Assembly: GCA_023436245.1 (NCBI GenBank)
Contig: JAEZJZ010000054.1
Span: 10,550 to 74,549 of the forward strand
From: Bacillota bacterium
GTDB taxonomy: Bacteria; Bacillota; UBA994; UBA5500
Reading direction: 5' to 3'
Length of the DNA stretch: 64,000 nt
The notes below the pieces were generated by a model. The model did no database searches and had not been told where the DNA came from. It saw nothing but the letters and a program-made list of their open reading frames with translations. Both the position numbers and the translations under genes were made by a program. The stretch's first letter is position 1; each line of letters starts with the position of its first letter. Positions 38,656 to 47,244 of the stretch are shown piece after piece.

Positions 38656-39554
38656 AGGGACCATCCGACGCTCGGCGAGCGAGAATCGCCTTCATTGCTA
38701 TCGCAGCACTCCAAGCTGGACTTCATGCTGCTGACTCGAATCACCATACCTTCACGGGCGGCCAGGCAGGCGGAGAAGCTCTGCTGAGCCAGGCGCTCCA
38801 ACGCTTCCAACTCATGGTCTCTGCGCTCTGGGTCATGATGAAAGAGCAGCAGGCGAGAAGCGCCGGCGGCGGCGGCGAGCTTCACGCCCTCCCGCCAGGT
38901 GGAGTGCCCCCACCCTTGCTTGCCAGCGGCGTATTCTTCATCGGTGTACTGTGCGTCATAGATCAGCAGATCTACACCCTTGGCGATCTGCAGTAAGCGC
39001 TCGTCCACTCCGGATTGGTGCTCTGTGTCGGTCATGTAGCAGAGTGAGCGCCCCTCGTGCTCGACGCGGAAAGAGAGCGCCCCATTCGGGTGACGATTGC
39101 GAGCCGCATGGATGGTGATGCCCTGCGGCAGGTACCAAAGGGAACCATCGGTCACCTCTCGAAAGCTGAGCTCCGCCGCCACCTTGTCCAGCTGGATGGG
39201 GAAATGCGGGTCACTCATCAGGTCGTGCATCTGCCGAGAGAAGCTGACGTTCATCTTGCCCTCTCCATACAGCGTGAAACGATTTCCGGGGACGAAGACC
39301 GGAGAGAAGAAAGGGAAGCCCTGAATGTGATCCCAGTGGGTATGGCTGATCAGGATATAGGCTTTCTGACCGCGACCGAGCAACTGCTTTCCCAAGTTGC
39401 AGATCCCAGTTCCGGCGTCCAAAATGATGCGGGTAGAGCCGATCAACACCTCCACGCAAGCCGTGTTACCACCATATTGCAGCACTTCCGCCCCGGGCAC
39501 CGGACGTGAGCCACGCACTCCCCAAAAGGTAACGACAAAATCGGTCTCCGGCAA
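38652..39554 (-). CDS. MBL-fold hydrolase (cyclic-nucleotide phosphodiesterase-like)
   Basis: The protein has 300 residues. The start VTFWGVRGSRPVPGAEVLQYGGNT and the zinc motif HTHWDHIQGFPF place it in the metallo-beta-lactamase group that includes cyclic phosphodiesterases. Later ligand motifs (MTDTEHQ; DAQYTDEEY; LFHHDPERRD) are intact. TTG at 39554 has GGGAGG seven bases upstream. The last 20 or so residues (SSMKSSLECCDSNEGD...) are encoded by a twin-hairpin repeat and are unlikely to belong to the fold. It is the first gene of a three-gene coupled operon with the HD-GYP variant and the adenylate cyclase. Confidence 0.88.
   Translation of the reverse strand: MPETDFVVTFWGVRGSRPVPGAEVLQYGGNTACVEVLIGSTRIILDAGTGICNLGKQLLGRGQKAYILISHTHWDHIQGFPFFSPVFVPGNRFTLYGEGKMNVSFSRQMHDLMSDPHFPIQLDKVAAELSFREVTDGSLWYLPQGITIHAARNRHPNGALSFRVEHEGRSLCYMTDTEHQSGVDERLLQIAKGVDLLIYDAQYTDEEYAAGKQGWGHSTWREGVKLAAAAGASRLLLFHHDPERRDHELEALERLAQQSFSACLAAREGMVIRVSSMKSSLECCDSNEGDSRSPSVGWSL
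38672..38714 (+). repeat. Twin-hairpin unit inside the 3' end of the MBL gene
   Basis: It reads hairpin B variant (CGCTCG-gcg-AGCGAGAATC), linker GCCTTCATTGCTATCG, and a hairpin A variant (CAGCAC...ATGCTG). The order and linkers match 32548-32650. It encodes about residues 280-295 of the MBL protein and lies just before the HD-GYP start. Confidence 0.65.
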
Positions 39555-39692
39555 GCAAGCCGCCTCCCTTCCTTTGGCAGTTAGTTATCACGGATACTAT
39601 ATTTATGAACTGCAGCCCAAAACCCTGCCGAATCCTGCCGCGAGAGGCGGAAATATGTGCTTTCGTGTCGCATGTTGCGCCGGCGAGGCCGC

Positions 39693-39727
39693 AAAAAAAG
39701 ACCACCTCGTCCTCCGAAAGTGGTTCT
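39693..39727 (-). terminator. Terminator of the fliS-FliT-like operon
   Basis: Stem ACCAC/GTGGT with flanking pairs (39701-39724), followed on the minus strand by seven T residues (39693-39699), directly after the stop at 39729. Confidence 0.78.
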
Positions 39728-39728
39728 T

Positions 39729-40211
39729 CTAGTTCTTCTGTTGATTCCTGGCAGACAACCCTCTGACCGCCTGCTCATAGGCCCGTGCGGCCAACTGACT
39801 CCGTTCTCGATCAGGTATCTGCCCGCGCAACAGGCCGAATATCTGCTTCAGCTGCGATTCGCTCTCCCGATCGGCAGCCTGTATTTTCTCTATGGCGGCC
39901 GTGATCTCAGCCAAGACGTTAGCCAGCGGACTGAGCACTCGCTCGGACAGCTTCTCGCGCAGGCTGCTCAGGTTGACCTCCACGAGCCCCATCTCCTGAG
40001 ATATCTCCTGACAGAGCAGCCGTACCTGCGCCGACGACGCGGCGATCTCATCCGCAATCCGATCCCGACGTTCCAGAATCTCCACCAGGACCGGGTAGTT
40101 GCTGGTCTCCACGCACTTGCGCTGTTCCTCTGCAAGCGCGTGCATTGTGGTGTAGCTGGCCAACTGCTGCTGGTAGATGGCAACCAACTCCGCTAGTTTA
40201 GAAGTTGCCAT
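39729..40211 (-). CDS. FliT/FlgN-like flagellar chaperone
   Basis: This is a 160-residue, all-helical, acidic protein with heptad pattern (KLAELVAIYQQQLASYTTMH; EILERRDRIADEIAASSAQV), the form of flagellar export chaperones. Its place directly after fliS is that of fliT in Bacillus, where FliT is the FliD chaperone. ATG at 40211 lies within the last codons of fliS (14-base overlap), so the two are coupled; the GTG three codons upstream is less likely. Sequence identity to FliT cannot be judged by eye, so the name is withheld. Confidence 0.65.
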   Translation of the reverse strand: MATSKLAELVAIYQQQLASYTTMHALAEEQRKCVETSNYPVLVEILERRDRIADEIAASSAQVRLLCQEISQEMGLVEVNLSSLREKLSERVLSPLANVLAEITAAIEKIQAADRESESQLKQIFGLLRGQIPDRERSQLAARAYEQAVRGLSARNQQKN

Positions 40212-40611
40212 CTCCCACACCTGCCCGCAGCGTCTGCTGGCGTGCCAGCGTCATTGCCTCTGCCCAGGTGGAACGCAGTTCGCGCAAGAACTGCAGCACT
40301 TCCTCCACAATAGCCGCGTCCTTCTTCAAATTCGCCTCTATCGTTCGCCGCAGGAAATAGTCGTATAGCTGGTGCAGTTGATCCGCTATTTCTCCGGCAT
40401 CGCTGTTCAGTGAAACCATCAGTTCATTCAAGATATCCTGTACTCTCACCAGGGAGTTGTTGGCCGACTCTAGGTCCCTTGTCTTGATCGAGTCGATCGC
40501 CTGCAACCCAAACCTGATCGCACCGTCGTAAAGCATCATCACAAGCTGTTCGGGAGGAGCCGTCTGAATCTGGGTTTGACGATATTGGTTATATGGATTG
40601 GGCATGTTCAT
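40198..40611 (-). CDS. fliS: Flagellin export chaperone FliS
   Basis: FliS binds the C-terminus of flagellin in the cytoplasm and prevents early polymerisation. This 137-residue protein has the family signature: YNQYRQTQIQTAPPEQLVMMLYDGAIRF, then VQDILNELMVSLNSDAGEIADQL and LYDYFLRRTIEANLKKD. ATG at 40611 has AGGAAGGTG upstream. A sigma-28-type promoter lies at 40697-40724, so fliS is transcribed separately from the fliD block upstream. Its client here is the unusually long flagellin. Confidence 0.95.
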   Translation of the reverse strand: MNMPNPYNQYRQTQIQTAPPEQLVMMLYDGAIRFGLQAIDSIKTRDLESANNSLVRVQDILNELMVSLNSDAGEIADQLHQLYDYFLRRTIEANLKKDAAIVEEVLQFLRELRSTWAEAMTLARQQTLRAGVGDGNF

Positions 40612-40696
40612 GCCTTTTCACCTTCCTCATGGTACATCATTCAGACGCTGTGCAATCTCCTGGCGGCCGTCCAAGCGATTGGGGCTTCTACTAGTC

Positions 40697-40724
40697 CTAT
40701 CGGCAAACTCAGTCGAAAACCTTA
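40697..40724 (-). promoter_or_regulatory. Sigma-28/sigma-D promoter of fliS
   Basis: On the minus strand TAAGGTTT (40717-40724), a 12-base spacer and GCCGATAG (40697-40704). Spacer and -10 match the hag and flgM promoters. It lies in the 262-base gap 40612-40873, which otherwise shows no gene. Confidence 0.8.
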
Positions 40725-40873
40725 GCCCGTGGAGCAAATATGTCGGCCGCGATTATGCTGGTGGTAACTAGTATGGTGCCATGTCACGCACCATTTGATT
40801 GCGCGGCCACTTGCTCCCAGGAAAATTGGGGCAAGGCTTAACTCTGCGCGATGGCCCTAGAAACGGCAGAGCG

Positions 40874-41350
40874 CTAGAGCTTGCGGTTTGCAAAGATGGC
40901 AGGAACCGCGCTCTCCCTGCCAGCTTGCGCATATGTTTTGGATGCGGCGGCCGACCTGTTGACCACTTGCAGCTCCTGTTCCAGTTTCACCAGTAGCTGC
41001 TGGCCGAGCCGCTCATGCTCCGCGTCAATCTGCAACAACTCGCCCAAGAGGGCGGCAATCGCTGCCCGTTTCTGCAACAAGGGGGAATCAGGCTGATACC
41101 GTAATAGATCGCTCCAATCACTAACCCCCTGCGTCTGCGAGAGCTCGCCCCAGATCAAATCAGACTTCGCCTCCAGCTTATCAACCGAATCGATCAACTG
41201 CTGTTTCTGTTGCAACACGCCATCAAGTGACGACACATCTTCGGCAGCTAGTGCAGCCGTATGCTTCGCCGCCAGAGCCAAGAGTGACTCTAGCAACTCT
41301 CGCCTCTCGTCAAGCAAGGTGGAAAGGCAACCCATGAGATCATTGATCAT
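40874..41350 (-). CDS. FlgN-like helical protein downstream of fliD
   Basis: The protein has 158 residues, nearly all helical: LLDERRELLESLLALAAKH, VLQQKQQLIDSVDKLEAKS, EHERLGQQLLVKLEQEL. The end reads AIFANRKL, similar to the RLIDRKL end of FlgN encoded at 50610. It starts nine bases after the fliD stop, so a role as export chaperone, perhaps for FliD, is plausible. ATG at 41350 begins MINDLMGCL. No close family can be named with certainty. Confidence 0.6.
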   Translation of the reverse strand: MINDLMGCLSTLLDERRELLESLLALAAKHTAALAAEDVSSLDGVLQQKQQLIDSVDKLEAKSDLIWGELSQTQGVSDWSDLLRYQPDSPLLQKRAAIAALLGELLQIDAEHERLGQQLLVKLEQELQVVNRSAAASKTYAQAGRESAVPAIFANRKL

Positions 41351-41359
41351 GTCTCCGCC

Positions 41360-43078
41360 CTACTTGCTTGACCAGCTAGCGAACTGCTGCGAAAGCCAGG
41401 CACTCTGTTGGTTGGCGCGCTGGATGGCCTGCTCCATGGCCGTAAACTGACGGTAATAGCGTGTCTCAGTGCTGGTAAAGCGATCGTTCAGCGTGAGTAA
41501 GGTGCGGTCATAGCGGTCCAGCTGCTGATCGATCGTGCTAACATTCTTGTGTACGGTGACGAAATCGAGCAGGATGGTGGCCTGAACGCTGCGGTAGAGG
41601 CTGGCGTTGTCTCCGGTGCCAGCCTTGTCGATGATGTTCTTCATCCCGTCAATGACATCGTTGAACATTCGGTTGATCACGCCGGTCTGCCGGCGCTGCT
41701 CCGTCTCATTCGCCCCAGACTCCGGTGATCTGAAGAGCAGTTGCACGACGCCGCTGGTATCATCTTGCAGGGCCTTTTTCAGTTTGGCCTCCTCAATCAC
41801 CAGCTTGCCGTCTGTGCTGTAGGCAGCTGTGCCTATTCCTATGCTGCTGAGCGAGGTGTAGCGCCCGTTCAACCCGGAGACTGAGCTGACAATCCCTGAG
41901 CGGATGTTGGAGAGCATACTGGAGATCTCTCCGCTGTCTGATAGGAGCCCTGTCTTGGCTCGCTCCTCCCATTTCTTGATCTGCTCCTCAGTCATTGCCT
42001 CTCTCTGTTCATCCGTCAACGGCTGATAGTCACGATCGTACTTCTCGGCCAGCTTCGTGTTTAGCCCATCGATCAGCTTGTTATACTCCTCGACAAATGT
42101 CTTGATCTTGGTGTAGGCACTGTCGATGTCAGGGTTTACCGTCACGGTGGTTTCACCCAACTTATGGAGCGAATAGTTCACATTGTTGACAGTGAACTCA
42201 TTGCTGCCCTGGGTGATCCCTACTGCGGCTCCGATATCCAGGAGAGCGTCTATGCCGCTGTACTGGGTGTCACTGCGCACGTCCCCGACGTCGCTAGCCA
42301 AGCCCAACAAAGAAGGGCCTGTCGCTGAAGAAACGAACCCGTTGACGCCCTCACCGAGGCCGCTACTGCTGTCTGCAATACTCAAGGTGTTCTCACTGCC
42401 GCTGTTAGCCGTCTGCAGGAAGAAGCGCCTGATACCACTGTCATAACTGGCCTTCACGCCAACATTGGCGCCATTGATGGTATTGGCTAAGCTGGTCAAG
42501 GAAGTTGTCTTCAGATCAACCTTGATCAGCTTCACATCAGTCGTCGCGGTGGCGTTCTGATCGCTAGTGATGCGTAGTTTGCCTTTAGCGGTGGTGAGCG
42601 TGAAATCTATCTTGGCGTCATCGCCAAGCCCAAACTGATTGGCCAAGTTGTCTGCCACCTTGGAACCATCAGCATTGGTTGCCAGCGCGGGCAAGGAACC
42701 GGCACTGGCGGCTGACCAGTTAGCCGCCAGTCGCCGGACGTTGACAGTGACACTCCCATCAACTGCACCAGCATTTGCGCTCACACTGATCACAGCCTTT
42801 TCGCTGCTCTCTGCCTTCTTCAGCCAGGTCAGACTGTCAATGGACCGATTGTAAATCGAACCCGTAGCAGAGTTAGCAGTGAGCCCAAAGTCCGCTCGAC
42901 GATCGACGACAAACTTGGCCAGGGTGGCGTTGACCGTGTTATAGGCCTCCTGCATCCACTCGCCCTTTGTCTTCTGCTGCACCACTCTGTCAATTCTTAT
43001 CTGGCTGGGACGCATCATGTTCTTCACCAAGCTATCGATATCCATCCCAGAAGCCAGCCCGGAAATGCGTGTTGACAT
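41360..43078 (-). CDS. fliD: Flagellar filament cap protein FliD (HAP2)
   Basis: FliD caps the growing filament and helps fold flagellin. The 572-residue protein has the N-terminal FliD_N domain (TRISGLASGMDIDSLVKNMM; QIRIDRVVQQKT), a middle domain of beta-rich repeats (about 80-330), and the FliD_C region (about 320-555) with IKTFVEEYNKLIDGLNTKLA and TSETRYYRQFTAMEQAIQ, typical for the C-terminal coiled coil. ATG at 43078 follows GGAGGTAATTGT. It lies between flaG and a FlgN-like gene. Confidence 0.95.
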   Translation of the reverse strand: MSTRISGLASGMDIDSLVKNMMRPSQIRIDRVVQQKTKGEWMQEAYNTVNATLAKFVVDRRADFGLTANSATGSIYNRSIDSLTWLKKAESSEKAVISVSANAGAVDGSVTVNVRRLAANWSAASAGSLPALATNADGSKVADNLANQFGLGDDAKIDFTLTTAKGKLRITSDQNATATTDVKLIKVDLKTTSLTSLANTINGANVGVKASYDSGIRRFFLQTANSGSENTLSIADSSSGLGEGVNGFVSSATGPSLLGLASDVGDVRSDTQYSGIDALLDIGAAVGITQGSNEFTVNNVNYSLHKLGETTVTVNPDIDSAYTKIKTFVEEYNKLIDGLNTKLAEKYDRDYQPLTDEQREAMTEEQIKKWEERAKTGLLSDSGEISSMLSNIRSGIVSSVSGLNGRYTSLSSIGIGTAAYSTDGKLVIEEAKLKKALQDDTSGVVQLLFRSPESGANETEQRRQTGVINRMFNDVIDGMKNIIDKAGTGDNASLYRSVQATILLDFVTVHKNVSTIDQQLDRYDRTLLTLNDRFTSTETRYYRQFTAMEQAIQRANQQSAWLSQQFASWSSK

Positions 43079-43120
43079 ACAATTACCTCCATTTGGCAGA
43101 CTGTGTTCAGTCGCAAACTG

Positions 43121-43528
43121 CTACCGCTTCTCATCGACGAACAAACCAACAACATCCCAAATCCCGGCGATCATGTCCAGAATCTTCTCTGGCGGGATCT
43201 GCCGAATGATCTCATTGCTCTCTTCATCGATGACCTTGACCATGATCTGCTTTGTCTTCTCATGAATACTGAACTCAAAACGGGTATCCGCTCCTGAGAC
43301 ACTCTTGTTGGCTTTTTCGATCGCCTCGAGCATCGCCTTCTCTGATATCGGGAGGGCGTTCTTCTCAGCCTGCGTCATTTGAGATGGGTTTTTGGCCGAC
43401 GAGCCCCAGGAGCCTTCCTGCTCGCTGCTCTGCGGCTTCACCACTTCTCCAGTCTCGTTGGGAATGTTCCTGCCTACATTAGGGGCAGCGTTCACCCTCA
43501 ACGTCGTCCCCACACCTTCCACCCGCAT
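43121..43528 (-). CDS. flaG: FlaG-family flagellar protein
   Basis: The protein has 135 residues. After a disordered polar N-terminus, the FlaG domain (about 55-135) reads KANKSVSGADTRFEFSIHEK, IMVKVIDEESNEIIRQIPPEK and ILDMIAGIWDVVG. FlaG proteins affect filament length in several bacteria. ATG at 43528 (GGGGAGGT seven bases upstream) is preferred to the adjacent GTG. It is followed directly by fliD, as in Bacillus (yvyC-fliD). Confidence 0.9.
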   Translation of the reverse strand: MRVEGVGTTLRVNAAPNVGRNIPNETGEVVKPQSSEQEGSWGSSAKNPSQMTQAEKNALPISEKAMLEAIEKANKSVSGADTRFEFSIHEKTKQIMVKVIDEESNEIIRQIPPEKILDMIAGIWDVVGLFVDEKR

Positions 43529-43577
43529 CACGATTACCTCCCCTGCGACTCACCAAATCTTGCACCAATGCATTCTG

Positions 43578-43775
43578 CTAAACCTTGATGTCAAGTAGCC
43601 TACCGCTATAAGGATGCTGCGCGGCAACGGGGGGCGCAGACGGTGCTGCCATTGTCTCCGCCAACGCATCAGCTTGGATCTTGGTAGTGTTCATCGCCAG
43701 CCTCATCACGGAAAGGGAGGCTTGTTGCTGCACCCTCATCTGACTCAGACCAACTGATAACGCCGCAATATCCAT
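43578..43775 (-). CDS. YjfB-family putative motility protein
   Basis: The protein has 65 residues starting MDIAALSVGLSQMRVQQQ and continuing ASLSVMRLAMNTTKIQADAL, the pattern of the YjfB_motility family. ATG at 43775 is chosen since AAGGAG lies nine bases upstream; an in-frame TTG three codons earlier is weaker. The function of the family is not established beyond association with flagellar genes, and the location here between hag and flaG agrees with that. Confidence 0.85.
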   Translation of the reverse strand: MDIAALSVGLSQMRVQQQASLSVMRLAMNTTKIQADALAETMAAPSAPPVAAQHPYSGRLLDIKV

Positions 43776-43789
43776 GTGCAACAACTCCT

Positions 43790-44032
43790 TTACTGCCTAT
43801 CCAACCAGAAAGTTCGACTTTGCTCATCCAGGACCTGCACAGAACGCTGTAGCTCTTGTATACGCAGGCTCAACTCGCCACGCGTAGCCTGGTCCAGTGC
43901 CGTTTCCTGCGCCATGATGGCCATCTCCCGCATCTCGGTCAACCGTTGCTCGATCTTGTCCAGCGCATCAAGGCGTTGTCGCACCCACTCCAACTGCAGG
44001 CGCAGATAACGCTCATCGGCTTGCTCCAACAT
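43790..44032 (-). CDS. Small coiled-coil protein with a flagellin-D1-like segment
   Basis: The protein has 80 residues, entirely helical. Residues about 28-60 read RLTEMREMAIMAQETALDQ then ATRGELSLRIQEL. This parallels the flagellin D1 motif in the adjacent gene (RMRELADQAANDT, then DRSEIQKELNQL). ATG at 44032 has AAGGGG upstream. It lies just past the flagellin terminator, so it is probably made by read-through of the hag transcript. I know no family for it. A stand-alone D1-like helix could bind flagellin or its chaperone; that is inference. Confidence 0.6.
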   Translation of the reverse strand: MLEQADERYLRLQLEWVRQRLDALDKIEQRLTEMREMAIMAQETALDQATRGELSLRIQELQRSVQVLDEQSRTFWLDRQ

Positions 44033-44061
44033 GCTGACTCAACCCCTTAGGCGCTTGATGA

Positions 44062-44088
44062 GAAAAGAGGCCCTGGATGCCCAGGGCC
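44062..44088 (-). terminator. Terminator of the flagellin gene
   Basis: GGCCCTGG-gcat-CCAGGGCC (44069-44088) followed on the minus strand by TCTTTTC, 20 bases after the hag stop. Confidence 0.85.
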
Positions 44089-44107
44089 CCAAATTGACTT
44101 GAAGCCA

Positions 44108-47100
44108 CTACCTGAGAAGCTGCAACACGCCCTGCGGCTGCTGGTTGGCCTGGGCCAACATAGCCTGTGCTGCCTGGGTGAGGATGTTGTTCTTGGTGAA
44201 CTCCATCATCTCCTTGGCCATATCCACATCGCGGATACGGGACTCGGCAGCGGTCATGTTCTCAGAGGAAGTTCCCAGGTTGTTGATGGTGTGCTCCAGA
44301 CGGTTCTGGAAAGCACCGAGCTTGGAGCGCTCTGCCGACACCATGTTGATTGCGTCGTTGATCACCTTGACGGCAGCGGTGGCGTTGTCATGGTTGGATA
44401 CATCGAGCGCATACTCTGCGCCAACGTTGTCCGTACCATTGGTCACGCTATTTCCAGTAGTCCAAGCGACAGCATACTTCACGCCGTCAACTTCAACCGT
44501 CTGGCCGACAGTGCCGCTGGCAGAGCTGACGCCGAGAGCCGCTGCGCGCATATCCTTAATGTCGATGGACATGCTCTGGCCGGAGTTGGCGCCAATCTGC
44601 ATGGAGGCGCTGAAGCCGCTGCCTGCCTTGGAAGTGTAGGACATAATTGGAGCAGTGGCTGACTCCTGACCTGCCTTTTGAGTCAAGGTCACCTTTGACC
44701 CGTCAACTGCCACCGAATACTTGGCATCGAGCGCCGTGTTGCCGGCGATCAGCGTCTTCAGTTCGGCAGCCGTCTGGGACTCCGTGCCGCCGTTAACCAA
44801 AGTCAGTTCTTGACCGTCGATGCTGACCGTTGAACCGGCAGCCAGGGCATTGGTGGAGAACTCGAACTTGCCGGCGATAGCCCCAACGCTGACAGTCGGA
44901 GCTGTCAGGTTCACGCCACTGGCAACCTTCTCTTCCAGAGCAATCTTGTTGTCGGTGACGGTGACGGTATACTTGTCCTTCAGCACCGCATTGGCATCGA
45001 TCGCTGTTTTGATGTTGGCAGCAGTCGCCGCTTCATCGGCGCCGATTTCGAAGTCGGTACCAGCCACGAATGACTGTCCGCCGATCACAATCCGGTCGCG
45101 CTCTGCGAAGTTCTCGTCAACCAAGAACTCGTACTCGCCCTTCACCGCGATGGCCTTCGTCGGCGTGACGGAAGTCAGGTCGGAACCGCTAGCTGTAGCC
45201 TCGGTCAGCGTGATCTTATTGCCGGTGACGAAGGTGGAGTTGCTCTTGGCGGCATCGTAGACGCCGTCAGCTTCGATCGCCGTCATCAGGGCATCCACGG
45301 AGGCCTCGATTGTGGCACCGGCCACAAACTGAGCTGTTCCGCCAAGCACCTCGGCAGCTGTACCAGCCTTGTAGGTATGGCTGCCGATGGTGATGCTGTC
45401 ACCATAGGAGAAGTTCTTGCTGATCTCAAAGCTGTAGCTGCCCTTGACTGCTGGCTGGTTGGCTACGTTAACGCCACCGACCACAGCGGCCATTGTGCCG
45501 CCGCTGGCAGTCTTCTCCTGGAGGACAATGGTGTCGCCATCGGCAGCAAGACCGCTAGCAGTGATGCCAGCGCCGACATTGCCATCCTCAAGAATGGCGG
45601 TGTCGAACTTGGCGGCTAGGGTTGCGTTGGCGTTGATGGCCGTCAACAGGTTAGCCGCAGTAGCGTTGATGTCCGCGCCGATCACGAATCCCGTGCCGTC
45701 GCTGACGCCGGAAGCCCTGGCGGTGAAGCTCTGGCCGCCGATGGTGATGGTCTGACCGGCTTCAAAGTTGTTGGCTATCTCGAACTTGTACTGACCAAGG
45801 GCAGGAGTTGCGATGTTCACATCGACGTTGGTGGTGTAGTCGGCGGAACTTCCATCCACTCCACCATTCTTAGCGGTGACGGTGATACTGTTGGTATCCC
45901 CGGCCCAAGCTGGGCTGCCAACTGTCACGGTATAGTCACCGGTACCACCATTACCAATGGACGCATGAGCCTGCATCGCATTCTTCAGGTTAGTGACCGT
46001 GCCTGCGATATCGCCGCCAATCAGGAACTCATTGGCACCAGCCACGCCGCTGGCGATGGCTGTGAACGTCTCTCCACCAATGTCGATGCTGTCGCCGGCA
46101 GTGAACTGCTTAGTTACCTCAAAGGAGTAAACAGCCGCCTGCCCACCGGTCTTGATTGCTCCCTGGATCTCTGCCTCGGTGGCGCTGCCGTCCATCGTGA
46201 AGGTGCCGATCTGAATCTGATCAGCCGTGGCGCCCAGAGCGGCAGTGAAGCTGACTGTTGTGGCTCCAGCGCCAGTGACCGCAACGCTGACACCGCCGTT
46301 GGCAGTTCTGATGTTCGCATTGTCGGCATCAAGCGCAGTGGCCAAAGACGCAACTGTCGCTCCAGCGTCGGCGCCGATGGTGAAATCGGTGCCCGCCGTA
46401 TAGTGCACTCCGCCGAAGCTGATGGCATCACCATTCTGCAGACCCGCAACAGCTGAAGCGAGGTCGACAGTGAAAGTAGCGGCCGTTCCAGGAGCACCAT
46501 CAGCTCCATCTGCGATGGCCGTAACAGCCCCGGTGAAGGCGCCAGCTGCATCCGCACCGGTCTCTGCTGCAAATGCAGCGTTGATCGCCGCAGTACCAGA
46601 TGCTATGCTACCCCGGACTTCCGTCAACGGAGAACCAATGGCTCCATCGTCAGCCAGCAGCTTACTCGATGCGACCTTGGTGAAGTTGGCGGTTTCCACT
46701 GTACCGGCCTTGACACTGCTCACGGCCACGTTCAGGTTCGAGACCTCACCGGTCGCACTGCCGGTGGCAGGGTCGCCAGTGGCAGCCACAGTGTAGCGGA
46801 TATTGGCAGTTCTGCCGCTACCGCCGTTCAACAGCTTCTGGGTGTTGAACTCAGTGGTGTTGCCGATACGGTTGATCTCAGAGGTAAGCTGGTTCAGCTC
46901 TTTCTGGATCTCAGAACGGTCTTGGGTCACGTTGGTGTCGTTGGCAGCCTGGTCGGCCAACTCGCGCATTCTCTGTAGGATGGAATGCGTCTCATTCAGC
47001 GCGCCTTCAGCTGTCTGAATCATGGAGATACCATCCTGGGCGTTGCGGGAAGCTTGGTCCAAACCACGGATCTGAGCGCGCATCTTTTCCGAGATGGCCA

Positions 47101-47236
47101 GACCAGCGGCGTCGTCTCCAGCCTTGTTGATGCGGAGGCCGGATGACAGCTTCTCCAGAGACTTCTGCCCATTGACACTGTTGGTGCTCAACTGACGATA
47201 GGTGTTGAGCGATGCTAGGTTGTGGTTAATTCTCAT
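44108..47236 (-). CDS. hag: Flagellin, extra-long (1042 residues)
   Basis: This is the filament subunit. The conserved N-terminal D0/D1 part (1-140) starts MRINHNLASLNTYRQLST and has RMRELADQAANDT. The C-terminal D1/D0 part (about 950-1042) has RLEHTINNLGTSSENMTAAE and ends QPQGVLQLLR. Between them lie about 800 residues instead of the usual 0-250, containing about six tandem repeats of 75-110 residues with the pattern FEI..NF..GD.I.IGGQ.F and EEK.ASG. ATG at 47236 follows GGAAGGGG; longer upstream frames are leader sequence. It has its own sigma-28 promoter and a CsrA-site leader. Confidence 0.96.
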   Translation of the reverse strand: MRINHNLASLNTYRQLSTNSVNGQKSLEKLSSGLRINKAGDDAAGLAISEKMRAQIRGLDQASRNAQDGISMIQTAEGALNETHSILQRMRELADQAANDTNVTQDRSEIQKELNQLTSEINRIGNTTEFNTQKLLNGGSGRTANIRYTVAATGDPATGSATGEVSNLNVAVSSVKAGTVETANFTKVASSKLLADDGAIGSPLTEVRGSIASGTAAINAAFAAETGADAAGAFTGAVTAIADGADGAPGTAATFTVDLASAVAGLQNGDAISFGGVHYTAGTDFTIGADAGATVASLATALDADNANIRTANGGVSVAVTGAGATTVSFTAALGATADQIQIGTFTMDGSATEAEIQGAIKTGGQAAVYSFEVTKQFTAGDSIDIGGETFTAIASGVAGANEFLIGGDIAGTVTNLKNAMQAHASIGNGGTGDYTVTVGSPAWAGDTNSITVTAKNGGVDGSSADYTTNVDVNIATPALGQYKFEIANNFEAGQTITIGGQSFTARASGVSDGTGFVIGADINATAANLLTAINANATLAAKFDTAILEDGNVGAGITASGLAADGDTIVLQEKTASGGTMAAVVGGVNVANQPAVKGSYSFEISKNFSYGDSITIGSHTYKAGTAAEVLGGTAQFVAGATIEASVDALMTAIEADGVYDAAKSNSTFVTGNKITLTEATASGSDLTSVTPTKAIAVKGEYEFLVDENFAERDRIVIGGQSFVAGTDFEIGADEAATAANIKTAIDANAVLKDKYTVTVTDNKIALEEKVASGVNLTAPTVSVGAIAGKFEFSTNALAAGSTVSIDGQELTLVNGGTESQTAAELKTLIAGNTALDAKYSVAVDGSKVTLTQKAGQESATAPIMSYTSKAGSGFSASMQIGANSGQSMSIDIKDMRAAALGVSSASGTVGQTVEVDGVKYAVAWTTGNSVTNGTDNVGAEYALDVSNHDNATAAVKVINDAINMVSAERSKLGAFQNRLEHTINNLGTSSENMTAAESRIRDVDMAKEMMEFTKNNILTQAAQAMLAQANQQPQGVLQLLR

Positions 47237-47244
47237 TTTTTCTA

